This document shows, one piece after another, positions 8,743 through 20,389 of a stretch of 64,000 nt of DNA. A program made the translations under genes and the position numbers. Source of the DNA: Astropecten irregularis (taxonomy: Eukaryota; Echinodermata; Asteroidea; Paxillosida; Astropectinidae); NCBI GenBank assembly GCA_963971285.1, contig OZ020258.1, positions 14,404,614-14,468,613 on the forward strand, in the 5' to 3' direction. Numbering within the stretch: position 1 is the stretch's first letter; the number at the start of each line of letters is the position of its first letter. The notes beneath the pieces were generated by a model. That model saw nothing but the letters and a program-made list of their open reading frames with translations, did no database searches and had not been told where the DNA came from.

Positions 8743-11700
8743 TTTTGGAACAACACTTCTGCTTTCAACTACATGTACATTAATCAAAGTATCTAAAGAG
8801 TAATGCTATTCCTTAATTTGCAACATCTAACGAACTGAATTTCATTATTTCATAACAGTTTGCCATTCATGTGCTGTTGAGATTGCTCATATAATTCAAT
8901 ACAAATCAATAAAATATAGAAAATAACTTTAACATGAGAATTCTCATCAGAGTTTCATGGATTTCTTCAGTTTGCTCTAAAATGTGAGCACCTCCTGCAG
9001 TTCAGTAAATGAATGAATGTTACATATTATGTGTGACAGGACTTCATACAATGTGAATGAAATTCATTAACCTATCAGTGCCATATATTGTGCATTTGTA
9101 GCAAAACACAAACTAATTCCTCCTGAAAAACTAATGATAAAGTACTTCATGCAGACACTTAACTTTTCTGACATTGTGGAAATACTGTAGTTAACAAATG
9201 ATTACATGTACATTTAGGAAATGTCTATAACTATTTCTGCATCTTGCTTATTTGTGTAGGTGTACATAGATTCACAGTCTTTATAGATGAATGGATGACT
9301 TGCCATATATGCTCCACTCCACTGTTGATGCTCACTGCTCAAGTCCACAAGTTGTTGTTGAGGATACCATGATTATCTCTGTAGTTCTGTACCCACTGAT
9401 GGCTTTTCACATTTATCATTCATCAGGATGTTTCACTGCATGTCATTTAATTATCAATGAATGCTGCATTGAAGCAGTATCACTCTCCTACTGGTTGGCT
9501 GTACTATGTGTCTGTACAGCTTCTGCAATGTAGTGAAGTTCAATGATAACACTGATGTGTGTTCACTTCATCTCAATAATCTCAATGGATTCTCAGGATT
9601 CCAGCACCTTTACCCATGCAGCACAGTTGTGCCTTCTTCATCAGGTTGTTATTGGGCACTTGTACCAGTCTTGAAGAGAATCAGTGACATTGTTGAAATC
9701 TGATATCTTGACAGGATCTCTGACTGATGAGAAGAAACACATCACAAGCTCAGTACCTGGCACAGATTCACTGCTGTCTTGGAGAGAGTGAAAGTGATGA
9801 TGATAAGGGCGCAGGCTGAGGATGTTTGTTCCACTCATGTTGGATGTCAGTTGTCATAACTGCACATGTTGATTCATACATCATTTCTTCAGGCAATGAT
9901 CGATACTGTGTTCAAGGTGTCTCTTGCTTAACATTCAAGCAGCATGTTGATCTTTCAAAGAACTCTGGAGAAGATTCTCTGGTATTTCAGCAGTGTGGAG
10001 CATTTTGCAGTGGCAGTGGAACATTTTGACAAAACAATAATTTCCATGTTCGGGCTGCTGTATCATTACAAATGTCATAACATCAGCAGTGTAGTAAACA
10101 GCTGCTAAATAATGTACATGTACATGGTATAGTTTGCAAACCTACACACAGTAAATGTAATCATTTGTTTGAAAATCTGCACAACATAGAAAACTGAATC
10201 ATCTATCAAAGCAGAACATCATTATAAGTCTGCAAAGATCAGATGGAAAACTTACTATCAAGTCTTATTTTACCTGCTACTTCCCTAGACTTGTCATAAA
10301 CTAATACAGCATTCAAGGATAAACTACAAATATGCAGAAAACCAATGAAAACAATTTTACAAATTTAATTTTCAAACAGTAACCATTATTCATTAGCTGT
10401 ATATAAACTGAGTATGGGTCATAACCTGAACCGTCAGCTGAGGTTTGAAGCCCCAGTGACACCCTGAAGTTGGGTCATTCCAGGGTTCAGGTGTTAACAC
10501 CAATTCTCTCTGAAATATTTTTTATTTGTACTTAAAAAAGATAAAAACTGAAGAAAGCAAAGCATGTTATTGCTGTTAAATGTATCTGTTTGATTGTATA
10601 TTGTCAAAATACTGACAAATTGAACAAAGATGCTAAATAATACAACTTGAATAACCTCACATTGCTGCCCAACTGAATAACAAGTCACATTTTGATGATG
10701 TTTTTAAGGAACTAGAAATGTAATGAATATAAATGAGACATGTACATTACAAACTAATCTGAAGCACTTTACTGTACACTGAGCCATTATAACTTAAGTG
10801 ATTCTTCCTATAACACAACGTACATAACAAGATAGGTTTTTGACAATGAACATTGAATTCTTAATGCAATATCACTAAATAAAAGGGTTTTCCCCTTTAA
10901 CATGTTGAGGGAAAAAATTGGGTCTCACAAAATAAATGTTTGTAAAACGTTCCTCCAATGTCTCAATGTAGTTGAAAACAGAAGTGTAAGATCTGAGGAT
11001 GTAAACCATAACACTGGTGAACACTTGTCACACTGATGTGAAGATACTTACCTGGTATTTCATTGTGGCATTGAGTAGTGACATTGCAATCATTTACCCA
11101 TTGTCTAAACAAATGATGTCAATTCCTGTATAATGATTGTACATAATAATAATAGAAACATTCAAAAAGACATGTACAATATGCAAATTGAGTACAAATT
11201 ATGAACATCAGCAGAATCACACCTTTCCTGCACACTAAATATAGTACTGTCAAAATACTGAGCTTGCATTCTACAGATTACAAAATTGTGGTTTGGGTTG
11301 GGATTGTAGGAAAGGAGGAAAATGAAGAATTGTGTGCACAAGCTGTGCTTGATCATCAATAAAAACATCATGAGTGTGATTGTCAGTCAAAACCATTGGC
11401 AAAGACAGAAAAGCTACACTGTACATGTATGAGGTTTAGCTACATCTAAGGTGATGTACTGCAAAACGTGGGCACACGTGTGGTTATAAAACAGAAAAGG
11501 CAGTACTATATAGTGAAATAGCTCACAAGGGCAAGAGGCAGGGAAGATGCAAAGTATCTTAATAAAATGTGAACTTAAAAAAAAGGAAAACAACTTAATC
11601 ACAAGACAGAATAATGATAAGATGAAGGAACTTAGATACAAGAACAGATGCCTGATTCAAGAAACAAACAAAATGCATGTAAACCAAAAGCAGTGCCCAG

Positions 11701-12850
11701 CACCTTCACCAAGCAGAAAAGACACTGCTACAAATGAGAAAACACATCATCTATCAGGGTCAAATGAAGGACAACATCCTACCACCAGCTTACAAAGAGG
11801 GGGCTGGGTGTCTGCTTCTGACAGGAGGCATGTGCTACTGCTAGTGTTGTTGAGACAGTATGCTGGAAAAGAAAGAGATACTTTGTTTGACAAAGTTGAC
11901 ACAACTGTTTATTAAACAGTGCAAAGAGTTGAGGGTTTATCATGCCCATAGTATCATTTGTCCAACTTCAAGCAACGCCTGCAAACAACATATCCTCAAT
12001 TGCAATTTCTGAAATTGCAATTTCTGAAGTCAAGGAAGAGTCGTTCCGACACAGTGATATTGTGTTCACCCGAGAGCTTGCTGTTGAGAAACAACGAAAG
12101 CAGACTCTAAATCTAAGAGAGAAGGGGAAGACGAACTGTCCCAGTATTATAATATGTGGAAGTTGTGCATCATAAAGCACTGTTTCTCATGCAGCCATGA
12201 GTCTCTGACAAACATTCAGTCCAATTCATCAATGAACTCCTTCCTTCTTGAGAGTGTCTTAACTTAGAAGTAGCCAGCAAGATTGTTCCTCTTGACTTGT
12301 AGAATTTCCTGGCCTGGATAACTGGACCACCTGAAGAACCCACAGGCAACTGTGTCCAGCTTCCAGCTGATGTTAACAGGAAGGTGCTAAGCATAACACA
12401 AGACATTAAATATGGAGCATCAAAGGGAAGAAATGAAATGCTGATAGTCAGTTTCACTAGATTTGCTGTATCCTATATTGTCGCCATCTTAGATTTTACA
12501 AAATGGCTGACATGAAAAATGTTTTCGTCACTACATGTATCTCAGATTCTTAAAACCTGTTGCGTTTGATTTTCTTGAATTTGGCATCTAAGATTTTTGA
12601 ATGATACAAAATTGATTTGGGTATTTCAGGAAATAACTCACTGCCTCTGTTGTGTTTTGGAGATTTATAAGATGCCTTGGTTTAGTTGTAATGTTTGGTT
12701 ACTGTTTTGAAATTTACAATGAGGCAATCAATTATTTTGTTACATTGGGAAAAAATCTACTGTAGGCAATGCTAAATTTCCCTTTATATCAGCCACCAGA
12801 AAGGTAAATTTAGGCCTAATTCATGTAAAAGTGAATATCCTGAGACATTT
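8743..12850. other. Long unannotated stretch
   Basis: I recognise no gene here. Open frames at 9291-9533, 11547-11915 and 11942-12175 resemble nothing I know and lack clear splice context. A weak inverted pair (AACCTGAACC near 10423 and GGGTTCAGGT near 10483) may mark a small element. CAATTTCTGAAATTGCAATT near 12002 is a local repeat. The TACATGTACATG motif occurs near 10113. Confidence 0.35.
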
Positions 12851-13008
12851 ATGAAGCAAATTATGAAGATGAGTCGTGATGATCATGGCCATCCAGTTGT
12901 CTTCTTGTCAAATTTTTCAAAATCTGTCATGTCATGTTACTCTCACGGATGTTGTTGTTTCAGTTTTTTTTCCTGCTTAAGAATTCCGTCTGAACTGGAT
13001 GTGAATGA

Positions 13009-13160
13009 TTGTGGGTGGCTGTGCCAGTTCATCGCAAACAGTGCTGTGTGCACAGGGAACACTATCTTCACAAAATTGATAGATCTGAAGCCGTATGCCA
13101 TCTATGTCACATCCACAGAATTGGCCTGTCAGCAGTACTGCATCGTCTACGAAATAAAGA
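13009..13160 (+). pseudogene. Possible BED-type zinc-finger exon remnant
   Basis: One plus-strand frame contains HREHYLHKIDRSEAVCHLCH followed by a histidine-bearing tail (SAVLHRLRNKEGHE). The spacing AVC-x2-C then about 15 to 20 residues to H..H loosely resembles the BED finger found in hAT transposases and domesticated relatives. A different overlapping frame is longer (12851-13492) but has no likeness. The match is weak and could be chance. Confidence 0.2.
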
Positions 13161-13480
13161 GGGGCATGAAGTCACAAAACGGTGTTGTCTCAAGGGAGGA
13201 AGGGGAGTCATTCCCAATACCTCAAGCTGTGTGTGAGGAGGAGCTGGATGACAAGAGGGACAAAGCCAAAGAGCATGATTCCAGCAGAGGAGAGGAAGAT
13301 GAAGATTTGGGAAATAAAGAGGGGCATGAAGTCACACAACGGTGTTGTCTCAAGGGAGGAAGGGGAGTCATTCCCACTACATGTACCTCAAGCTGTGTGT
13401 GTCAGGAGGGTCTGGATGACAAGAGGGTCAAAGCTGAAGAGCATGATTCCAGCAGAGGAGAGAAAGATGAAGATTTGGGA
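13151..13480 (+). repeat. Two-copy tandem repeat, 160-168 bp unit
   Basis: GAAATAAAGAGGGGCATGAA at 13151 recurs at 13311, and the following text (GGTGTTGTCTCAAGGGAGGA, GATGACAAGAGGG, GCATGATTCCAGCAGAGGAG) recurs in order. The unit length is not a multiple of three, so the two copies are read in different frames. This argues against it being a protein-level repeat. Confidence 0.85.
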
Positions 13481-13739
13481 GGATTTAGCTAGCGTGGCTG
13501 GGGTTCAGAATTCAGTAGAAGACACTCTGTCATGTTCATCAGCTCTGTCCACATGCACAAAACAGATGCAGGCAGAAAACAGTCTTATAAACAGTGATTA
13601 GTAAAACACAAGAAAAATACCTTTCATGAATATAGTTGCTTTAAGTTCACTTTCTTGGACTAGTCTTCATTGTGCTATACCTGTACGTGTACATGTATAG
13701 GTGCATGTGCAAGAGATAGGCCTGTAGTTGACAGTGCCT

Positions 13740-14417
13740 GTTATTTTATAAAAGCTTTTGTTGTTGGCAGGCATTTCGATTGACCACTTGTGGGAGTTGG
13801 AGCAATCCCTTTCAATTGGAAATAGTGTGGTTTGATTCATTGTGCACTCACTGGAAATTTCCTTTGGGCGTTGGCTAATTCTGTCTTAATTAATGCGTGG
13901 GGTATAAAAACCACTTGCAGCATAGTCAAGTGGTTGATTCTACGGATGGGAGCTGTGGTGGATGGTGCTCTTCTTGATTTTAGTCCTCTGACACAAAGTG
14001 AAATTGGTAAAACCAGCAATGGGCAGTTGCCCTGCTTTTCCAAGTTGGTTTTTATTCCTTTGGGACTACGCCTTACTTTGCTTTAGTTATCTGCACCATT
14101 CACCACCTTTACTTTACAGCTGTACTGTACATTGTAATTGTAAGTAACTTTATTTTGTATTTCATACCCTGTGTTTTTTTACCTGATTTTCACCATGCTT
14201 ACTTGATTAGTTCAACTTGTTTTCCCTATGTTACTGCCCTCCCCAGGGAGCTGTGGAATAATGTATATTAAAGCTATCAAAACGGCAGAACCATAGTTTT
14301 GCTTGTAGAACTGATATTTAGTTCTTGTGCTTTTTATTTTCTGAGTGAGAGTTTATCTTGGCATTCCCTGAACCCCAACTGGCGGTTACCCTAAGTTTGA
14401 GCTGGGGAGCCGTTACA
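13740..14417 (+). mobile_element. Candidate 5' LTR of a Ty3/Gypsy-type fossil
   Basis: The region precedes a gag-like segment and ends GCCGTTACA, followed by TTTTGGTGACCCCACC, which has the look of an LTR end plus primer-binding region. The left edge was not resolved and no matching 3' LTR was found, so the extent is approximate. Confidence 0.4.
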
Positions 14418-16017
14418 GTTTTTGGTGACCCCACCAGGACTAACTACTTTCAATGTAATTAAATCATCATCAATTTAGCGTGTTTGTGTTAAAACCTTTT
14501 CCACAGCAGCTCTGGGTAGTGTTTGTATGATAATTACATACATGTGTATATTTTTTTGGCAATGGCTTCTGCTATAGATGCAGCTGTTTTACAGCAAATT
14601 GATTGCTCAATTGAATTGTTAGAAGTAAACCTTAAACAGGTTGACCATGAACATAGAAGGGAAGTAGGAATGGTGGATACATGTAGTTCTGCTCCGTCTG
14701 TGGAATTTGAAGCTTTATTTTCTAACCCCATCCGTAGGTCCAACCCCACAGACGACTATGAGCAGTCACAGTTTAACCTATGTTCATGCACAGTACAGAT
14801 GTTTCAAATCCGGCATTTAATATAGATGATACCTTACCATGTACACCCAGTAATGTAAAGCCTGATAGTTATGTTAAGAAACCGATAGTGGTACCTGATA
14901 CGTTTGATGGTAAAACCCAATTTGACGATTGGTTAACCCACCTTAATTTGTGTAGTCAAATTAATAACTGGACGGGAGTGCAAAAAGCTAATTTTCTAGC
15001 AGTAAAACTGCGAGGCCCAGCACTTCAGGTATATACAGACTTACCAGAGGCAAAGAAGACTAGTTATTTTGCAATAGCGTTCCGCACTAATGACGTCACA
15101 CCATGCATGCACGCGCACACATACCCCCACTCACCACACGTTTGCACGGCCGGTTGGAATGTTTGTCTGAGGTTCGGTGCTAATTTTAGCGCAAGTGTGC
15201 AGTGCTATTGTTCAGGCCTTACAGGAACGGTTTAGCCCACGAGGTCAGACCGAACTTCACGGTGCCAACTTGAAAGTTAGGGTTCGCAGAAAGGGTGAGA
15301 CTTTACCGGAACTGGCTAGTGATATTCGTAGGCTAGTCCTTAACCTAACCCCCTAGGGGCATTTTACTGTGTACCATCCTGAATCCTCCACAGTCCTCCA
15401 ATGGTCACACTTTAAAAAAAACTGCGTTCATCCTGAATCCTCCACAATCCTCCAGTGATGTCACTTATACTCAAAATGAGAGGTACCTGAATCCTGAATC
15501 CTTCAGAATCCTTCAGTGGCCCTACCTCAAAAAATGCGTTTATCCTGAATCCTTGCCACTCCTCCAGTGGTCCTCACTTGAAAATGACATTATATCCTGA
15601 ATCCTCCGAAATCCTCCAAAACTACCAGAAGGATTTTGGAGGATTGAGGTGGGTTAGGGTTAGGCCTATCCAGATGTTTCTGCTGAGTTTAGGAAAGAAA
15701 TTGGGAGGGATTACTTTTTGGATGCCCTTGATTCACCAGATGTACGAATCCAGTTTAGGAGACTTAAACCCAAAAGTCTGGGTTCAGCACTCATGCTAGC
15801 TACTGAAGAGGAGGCGTTCCTCAGACTAAAGTATAAAAAGGAAAGTTTACCTAAGCAAGTTATAGCTAGTACTAGCCACAAACCTAGTCCAAGTAACACT
15901 GAGCAGAAACATCAGGATCAATGGGGGGAGAAAATCACCCAGCTCGAAAAACAACTTCAGCAGTTGCAGGCACAAATAAAGTCTTATTTTACCAGTTTAT
16001 ATGATATACCAGGATAA
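14418..16017 (+). mobile_element. LTR-retrotransposon fossil, gag region (Ty3/Gypsy-like)
   Basis: Frames here contain a gag-like capsid region with a PDTFDGKTQFDDWLTHL-type motif and a following LRGPALQVYTDLP-like segment, typical of Ty3/Gypsy-group gag proteins. Only the leader and gag part is recognisable. The copy is broken (a few breaks) and is interrupted by a foreign insertion at 15345-15664. It looks old. No pol part or second LTR was seen nearby. Confidence 0.75.
15345..15664. mobile_element. Minisatellite-bearing TIR insertion in the gag fossil
   Basis: The ends are inverted (CCTAACCCC on the left, GGGTTAGG on the right). The interior is about five diverged copies of a 55-65-bp unit built on ATCCTGAATCCTCCACAATC followed by CTCCAGTGG. 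The last unit is partly inverted (GGATTTTGGAGGATTGAGG), adding a small hairpin. No coding capacity was seen. Confidence 0.65.
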
Positions 16018-16080
16018 TAATGGTTTCTAAATCATGTTCCCTGCTTGTTATAATCTGTTTGTATTCATATTTCATTTTTT

Positions 16081-16700
16081 CTTATAATAGGCCAAGTGCA
16101 GACATAAAAGAGGACATGGCTGAATCCATTGTTGGAGCATTTCCGTGTTTAAAGATCAAGGATTAAGGAACCTGTGATGTTGGTGTAGATTCCCTTCAAG
16201 ATGTCATCGAGTCCAACCCACCAGAGACAAATAAAAGTACATTTTCAGATGTGACTGATTTTAACTCTCCGCACAAGCTTTTGGAATCTGTCCTATGTGT
16301 CGCCTGATGACGCACCTTCAAACCAAGAAACACTGACACTGATTCCCTGGCCTGAGGATTCCAGTCCCTTTGGCACATGTTCTGTGTCGGAGCAAAATTG
16401 TTTCAAATGTTGGAAGCTAACATCCCACCAAGGTTGTAGCTTTGAATGTCCTCGGAGGTTTTCCTTTTCCTTGTCAATGGATGAGTGGGAACAAATCAAA
16501 CCAAGTGCGGGTAAAAATCGACTTTAAAACATATGGACAGATATTGTCTACAAGTTCCAGCAGTGTAACGGAGCATGCGTATTGGTTTTTAAATATAATA
16601 GAGCAAACATCCATGGAAGCAAGAAAACAAGGCAGGTATGTCAGAGTTGTTGCCGTGTGTAAATTCATAAATTGCTGTCAGTATGTCCTCTGAATAAAGA
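16081..16700 (+). pseudogene. Coding-like remnant, unrecognised
   Basis: Several short frames overlap without one dominating, including a Cys-bearing segment near 16380-16460 (SEQNCFKCWKLTSHQGCSFE). The stretch lies directly upstream of the transposase fragment at 16820-17485 and may be its 5' part. No family was recognised. Confidence 0.25.
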
Positions 16701-16819
16701 AAGAGCCTGGTCAAAGTCAACAGGTCATCAACATTCATGTACGTATAGAAAGGGGGGATGTACATGTACATGTAAATCATGAATGGAAAACTGAAGAAAA
16801 TCGTCCACTGAAAGGAGAG

Positions 16820-17485
16820 AGACGACGGGTAGTCGCCGAAGCCTTGGCCAAAGATGGAGTCTCGAACTTGTTCTACAAAACCATTGCTGGAATGACTGAA
16901 GAAGAAAAAACAGCGGCAAACCTCACAGCATGTTCGTCCATGGACGTCCTGCACAAAGTTGTCTCAGAAAAGCAAGCACTTAATAAACTGCATTGGAACA
17001 GCCTACATGAAGTGAAGCTTCTCCAATATCTATAAAAAGAAGTTCATCCCGGGTCAAAACACACCGATGGGGGCTTTGTGCAGTATTTCACGTGTTGCCC
17101 ATTCAAGGTGTGTGAGTGGACGAACAAGCAGACTTGTATTTTGTAATGAAGAAGAGGGGACCAGTGATACTGAATCTGGATGCTACAGGATCGTTGGTAA
17201 AACAAATCCATGGGAAGAATAAGAGCATAATTATATTATTATGCTCTCTTGACATGCTTGATGGCAAATCCAGTGAGTGGAAGAGCTGGCATAAATGGTC
17301 AGTGAAATGTTGACAAATGATCAACATTAATCAGAAATAGAAAATTTCTTGCGCAGATTCATCAATGTCCTCACAAGAACAAGAACAATTTCATCAGTAG
17401 TGCCCAGAGGAGTAGAAACTGATTATTCTTGGGCATTCTTGCAAGCTGTTCTGCGTGTGTTCAACTCTGAGGATTGTAATGATTG
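16820..17485 (+). pseudogene. DDE-type DNA-transposon transposase remnant
   Basis: One frame gives VSNLFYKTIAGMTEEEKTAA and continues to a stop at about 17033. Other frames then give GPVILNLDATGSLVKQIHG (from about 17158) and VVPRGVETDYSWAFLQAVL (from about 17398). The pair DATGS followed about 80 codons later by TDYSWA looks like the first two acidic catalytic positions of an RNase-H-fold transposase. From memory, related uncharacterised proteins with D(A/G)TGS and TD(F/Y)SWA occur in cnidarians, echinoderms and fish. The pieces lie in different frames with stops between them, so this copy is dead. The superfamily (MULE-like or another) is not settled. Confidence 0.5.
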
Positions 17486-17640
17486 AATGTTTTAATTTGC
17501 TTGTCGGTGTCCTACATGTATATTATTTTTATAATTCTTATTTATTGTGAGTACGTGTTAGTCATTCATTTCTGGTTTATATGCTTTGTATATTTATATA
17601 TTTATTACTGTTTTTTATATGTACCTTGACTAAAGTTATT

Positions 17641-18773
17641 GGCTTTTCCGTGTTCAACGGAAAAGGTATTGTTTTTGTTCAGATTTTTTTTTTTTTTCTT
17701 CTTCTTCTTTTTCTTGTCGTTGAGTTACCATAGGTTTTTGTCCGCGGCACTTTGGTCATTTTTAAACAGCCGATTTTGACCAAACTTGGTTTGAAGGAAG
17801 TCCATATAGGGTAGTTGTGCCCCGAAACTTTTCATCATTATGACGTCATCAGGTGTCATGTGACAAGAGATTTGAATTTAATAATCAAAATCTTTAAAAA
17901 TCAACAGAAAATCAACTGTTTGAGATATTAAGTTGATTCTTTCACCAACAGTGATTGTTAGGCAGGGTCTTTCTTTGTGACACATTACTTGACCTCTGTG
18001 ACCTCTACTTCCGGTCAAACAGGAAGTAGCTCCTCATTTCAAAGTGGTAAGAGCTAGGATCATGATTCTTTCACCAAAAGTGAATGTTAGGCAAGGTCTT
18101 TCATTGTGACACATTACTTGACCTCTGTGACCTCTACTTCCGGTCAAACAGGAAGTACCTCCTCATTTAAAAGTGGTAAGAGCTATGATCATGATTCTTT
18201 CACCAATGGACAATGTTAGGCAAGGTCTTTCATTTGTGACACATTGCTTGACCTCTGTGACCTCTACTTCCGGTCAAACAGGAAGTAGCTCCTTATTTAA
18301 AAGTGGTAAGAGCTATGATCATGATTCTTTCACCAAAGGTCAATTATAGGCAAGGTCTTTCATATGTTTTACATTGCTTGACCTCTGTGACCTCTACTTC
18401 CGGTCAGACAGGAAGTAGGTCCTCATTTAAAAGTGGTAAGAGCTATGATCATGATTCTTTCATCAAATGTCAATGTTAGGCAAGGTCTTTCATTTGTATT
18501 ACATTGCTTGACCTCTGTGACCTCTACTTCCGGTCAAACAGGAAGTGGCTTCTGATTTAAAAGTGGTCAGAGCTTGGATTATGATTCTTTTGCTAAAAGT
18601 CAATATGTTAGCCAAGGTCTTTCTTTGTGACACAAATTTGAGCAATTTACGTGAGTTTGAGATTAAAGGTGCACACTTCAAAGGTATAAAACATTAGATC
18701 ATAATCAACTGTCTTTGTGTGTATAAGGTTATGACTTTTTTTTTTTCAATAAAAGCGGAAACGGAAAAGCCTT
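17641..18773. mobile_element. TIR or helentron-like element with an internal satellite
   Basis: The left end GGCTTTTCCGT is the reverse complement of the right end ACGGAAAAGCC (18763-18773). The left end also forms a hairpin (TTTTCCGT, loop GTTCA, ACGGAAAA). A pyrimidine tract follows at about 17685-17715, then the tandem array at 17935-18690. Just outside the right end, TCTGTTTTCAACAGA forms a second hairpin. Internal tandem repeats plus short terminal hairpins also fit non-autonomous helentrons, so the class is open. No protein is encoded. Confidence 0.6.
17935..18690 (+). repeat. Satellite array, 129-130 bp unit, about six copies
   Basis: GATTCTTTCAYCAA starts units at 17935, 18064, 18193, 18323 and 18453, with a more diverged unit at 18583. 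The core GACCTCTGTGACCTCTACTT, then CCGGTCAAACAGGAAGT, is nearly invariant in the first five. The last unit is partial. Each unit has the imperfect palindrome ACTTCC(GGTCAAACA)GGAAGT, which keeps an ETS-like GGAAGT word on both strands. Confidence 0.9.
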
Positions 18774-18829
18774 GTGTTCTGTTTTCAACAGACACAATAT
18801 CTAGTTTTTCTCTTCTTTTATTTATTCAT

Positions 18830-18957
18830 AAAAATGCTTGCCTATTTAACTACCGGTATTTAAATTTCTATTTTATTGTACAGCACATTTGAACATGTTT
18901 TTACGGAATTTGCGCTTTACAAATGAATACATTATTATTATTATGATTAATTATTAT
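18830..18957 (+). repeat. Retroposon 3'-end remnant with an ATT-type tail
   Basis: TTTGCGCTTTACAAATGAAT followed by ATTATTATTATT resembles the 3' end of L2/CR1-type LINEs or their SINEs (a GCGCTTTA-like word and an ATT microsatellite tail). Only about 130 bp is recognisable. Confidence 0.4.
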
Positions 18958-19089
18958 TGTAAGGCCTTCTTCAGAAGAACATATCACCGGGTCTGTAGTC
19001 AGTTGACTGTGAAACAAATAAAATGATACCCATATATCCTCACATACATGTATGTGCAGCCCACATGATAAAGAATGAATCCAGAAGAT

Positions 19090-19215
19090 TGACAGAGGTC
19101 ATCACAGACAAACTGCATGTATGAGAGATGTACATGTAGAAAGAGGCCCAACAACCCTTCTCCCCAACCCCTCCCCCTCCTGCACTTCAGACATTGCAAG
19201 AACATTTCAAGTGAG
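19090..19215 (-). repeat. Dispersed G-rich repeat, inverted copy
   Basis: This is the reverse-strand partner of 5165-5260, sharing AGAGATGTACATGTAGAAAG, CCCCTCCCCCTCCTGCACTT and the adjacent words. Confidence 0.6.
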
Positions 19216-19584
19216 AAAAGTTTATTGGTTCTTTAAAATAAATTCTGCCTGAAATGTTGTATTTATCCAAAAAAGAGAGAGTAAAACCTGTGACCATTTT
19301 GTTTTATCTTTTAAAGATCAAAAATAAAAAAGAAAAGACTTAAGAAATACTGTGGCTATTTTTTACTGTTATTTCAAAAAGTGGGCACTGAAATTTTCAC
19401 AGATAACTGTTACTGTATCTTCATTGATATTGTTGCCCATGAATCTGTATTTCTTTGACAGAAACCAAAGTATGATTTTACCTTTAAAAAAGTGTGACTA
19501 TACTGACTTAATCTTCCCAATATCCTGGCATTTCTATGTCATTAACCATTTGTTTTGTTTTGCCTTGTATTGTTTTAGCACTCA

Positions 19585-20330
19585 TTATGAGGGTTTGAAA
19601 GGCGACATGGATTTCCGCAAGTTGCTGGAACGATCCATGGCTCTCACATCCCAATAAAGGGACCAAAGGAAAATCCCAAGGATTATTACAATCGAAAGGG
19701 ATTTTTTTCGGTTATCCTGCAAGCCATTTTAGACTTTGATGGAAGGTTTGTCAATGTTAACATTGGCTGGCCTGGTTCTGTACATGATGCCCAGGTTTAA
19801 GCTAATTCGCACACTGTATGTTAAGCTCGTAGACCATACATTGTTTCCACGGACGTGCAGAAACATTGAGGGTGTTGGCGTCCCAATTCTATTGCTCAGG
19901 GATCTAGCAAATCCACTTATGAAGTTATGAGGAACCTGATGAAGGGATTCAGTGACAACGGCCGTCTAACCCGTCAACAACAAATCTTGAATAAGGAGCT
20001 GAATGGAGTAAGATGCACAGTGGAAAGAACCCTTGGAAGACTAGAGGCTTGCTTGCGCATTCTTGATAAAAGGAATGACCACACCCTGAAGAATATTCCT
20101 GCGATCATATTTGCTTGTTGCATTTTGCACAATGTGTGCGAAGAAAGAAAGGAGCAATTTCACGAACACTGGTTACATGAATTACACAATGTCAATAACG
20201 TCGTCGATCGCCATCGAGGCAATCATGAGGATGTGTATGAAGGAAGAGCTGTCAGAATTGCCTTTATGCAGTACACGATTCCAGGTGAATTTTACAAGTT
20301 CATGTTTCTACAGTATGTTTCTTGTAAAAG
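19585..20330 (+). pseudogene. PIF/Harbinger transposase, decayed
   Basis: The DDE_Tnp_4-type catalytic domain is present in order. From 19642 one frame reads SHIPIKGP, YYNRKGFFSVILQAILDFDG and NIGWPGSVHDAQV before a stop at about 19800. A second frame near 19850-19928 reads IEGVGVPILLLRDLANPL, where RDLAN holds the place of the usual G-D-x-A-Y/F-P aspartate motif. A third from 19927 reads LTRQQQILNKELNGVRCTVE, RTLGRLEACLRIL and IPAIIFACCILHNVCEE, covering the catalytic glutamate (VER) and the conserved ACCILHN end. It is broken by two frame changes and internal stops. Neither terminal inverted repeats nor the Myb-like partner gene were found. The host element would normally create 3-bp target duplications. 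Confidence 0.85.
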
Positions 20331-20389
20331 TTCTTATAAAAATGCAATCATCTCTTTATCTAGACACCCATATTAAACCCAGCTAGATT

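Noticed and set aside
9291-10029. Possible gene from consecutive short frames
   Set aside because: No splice context, no family likeness and frames on both strands of similar quality.
17935-18690. CRISPR or regulatory array
   Set aside because: Contiguous 130-bp satellite units without unique spacers.
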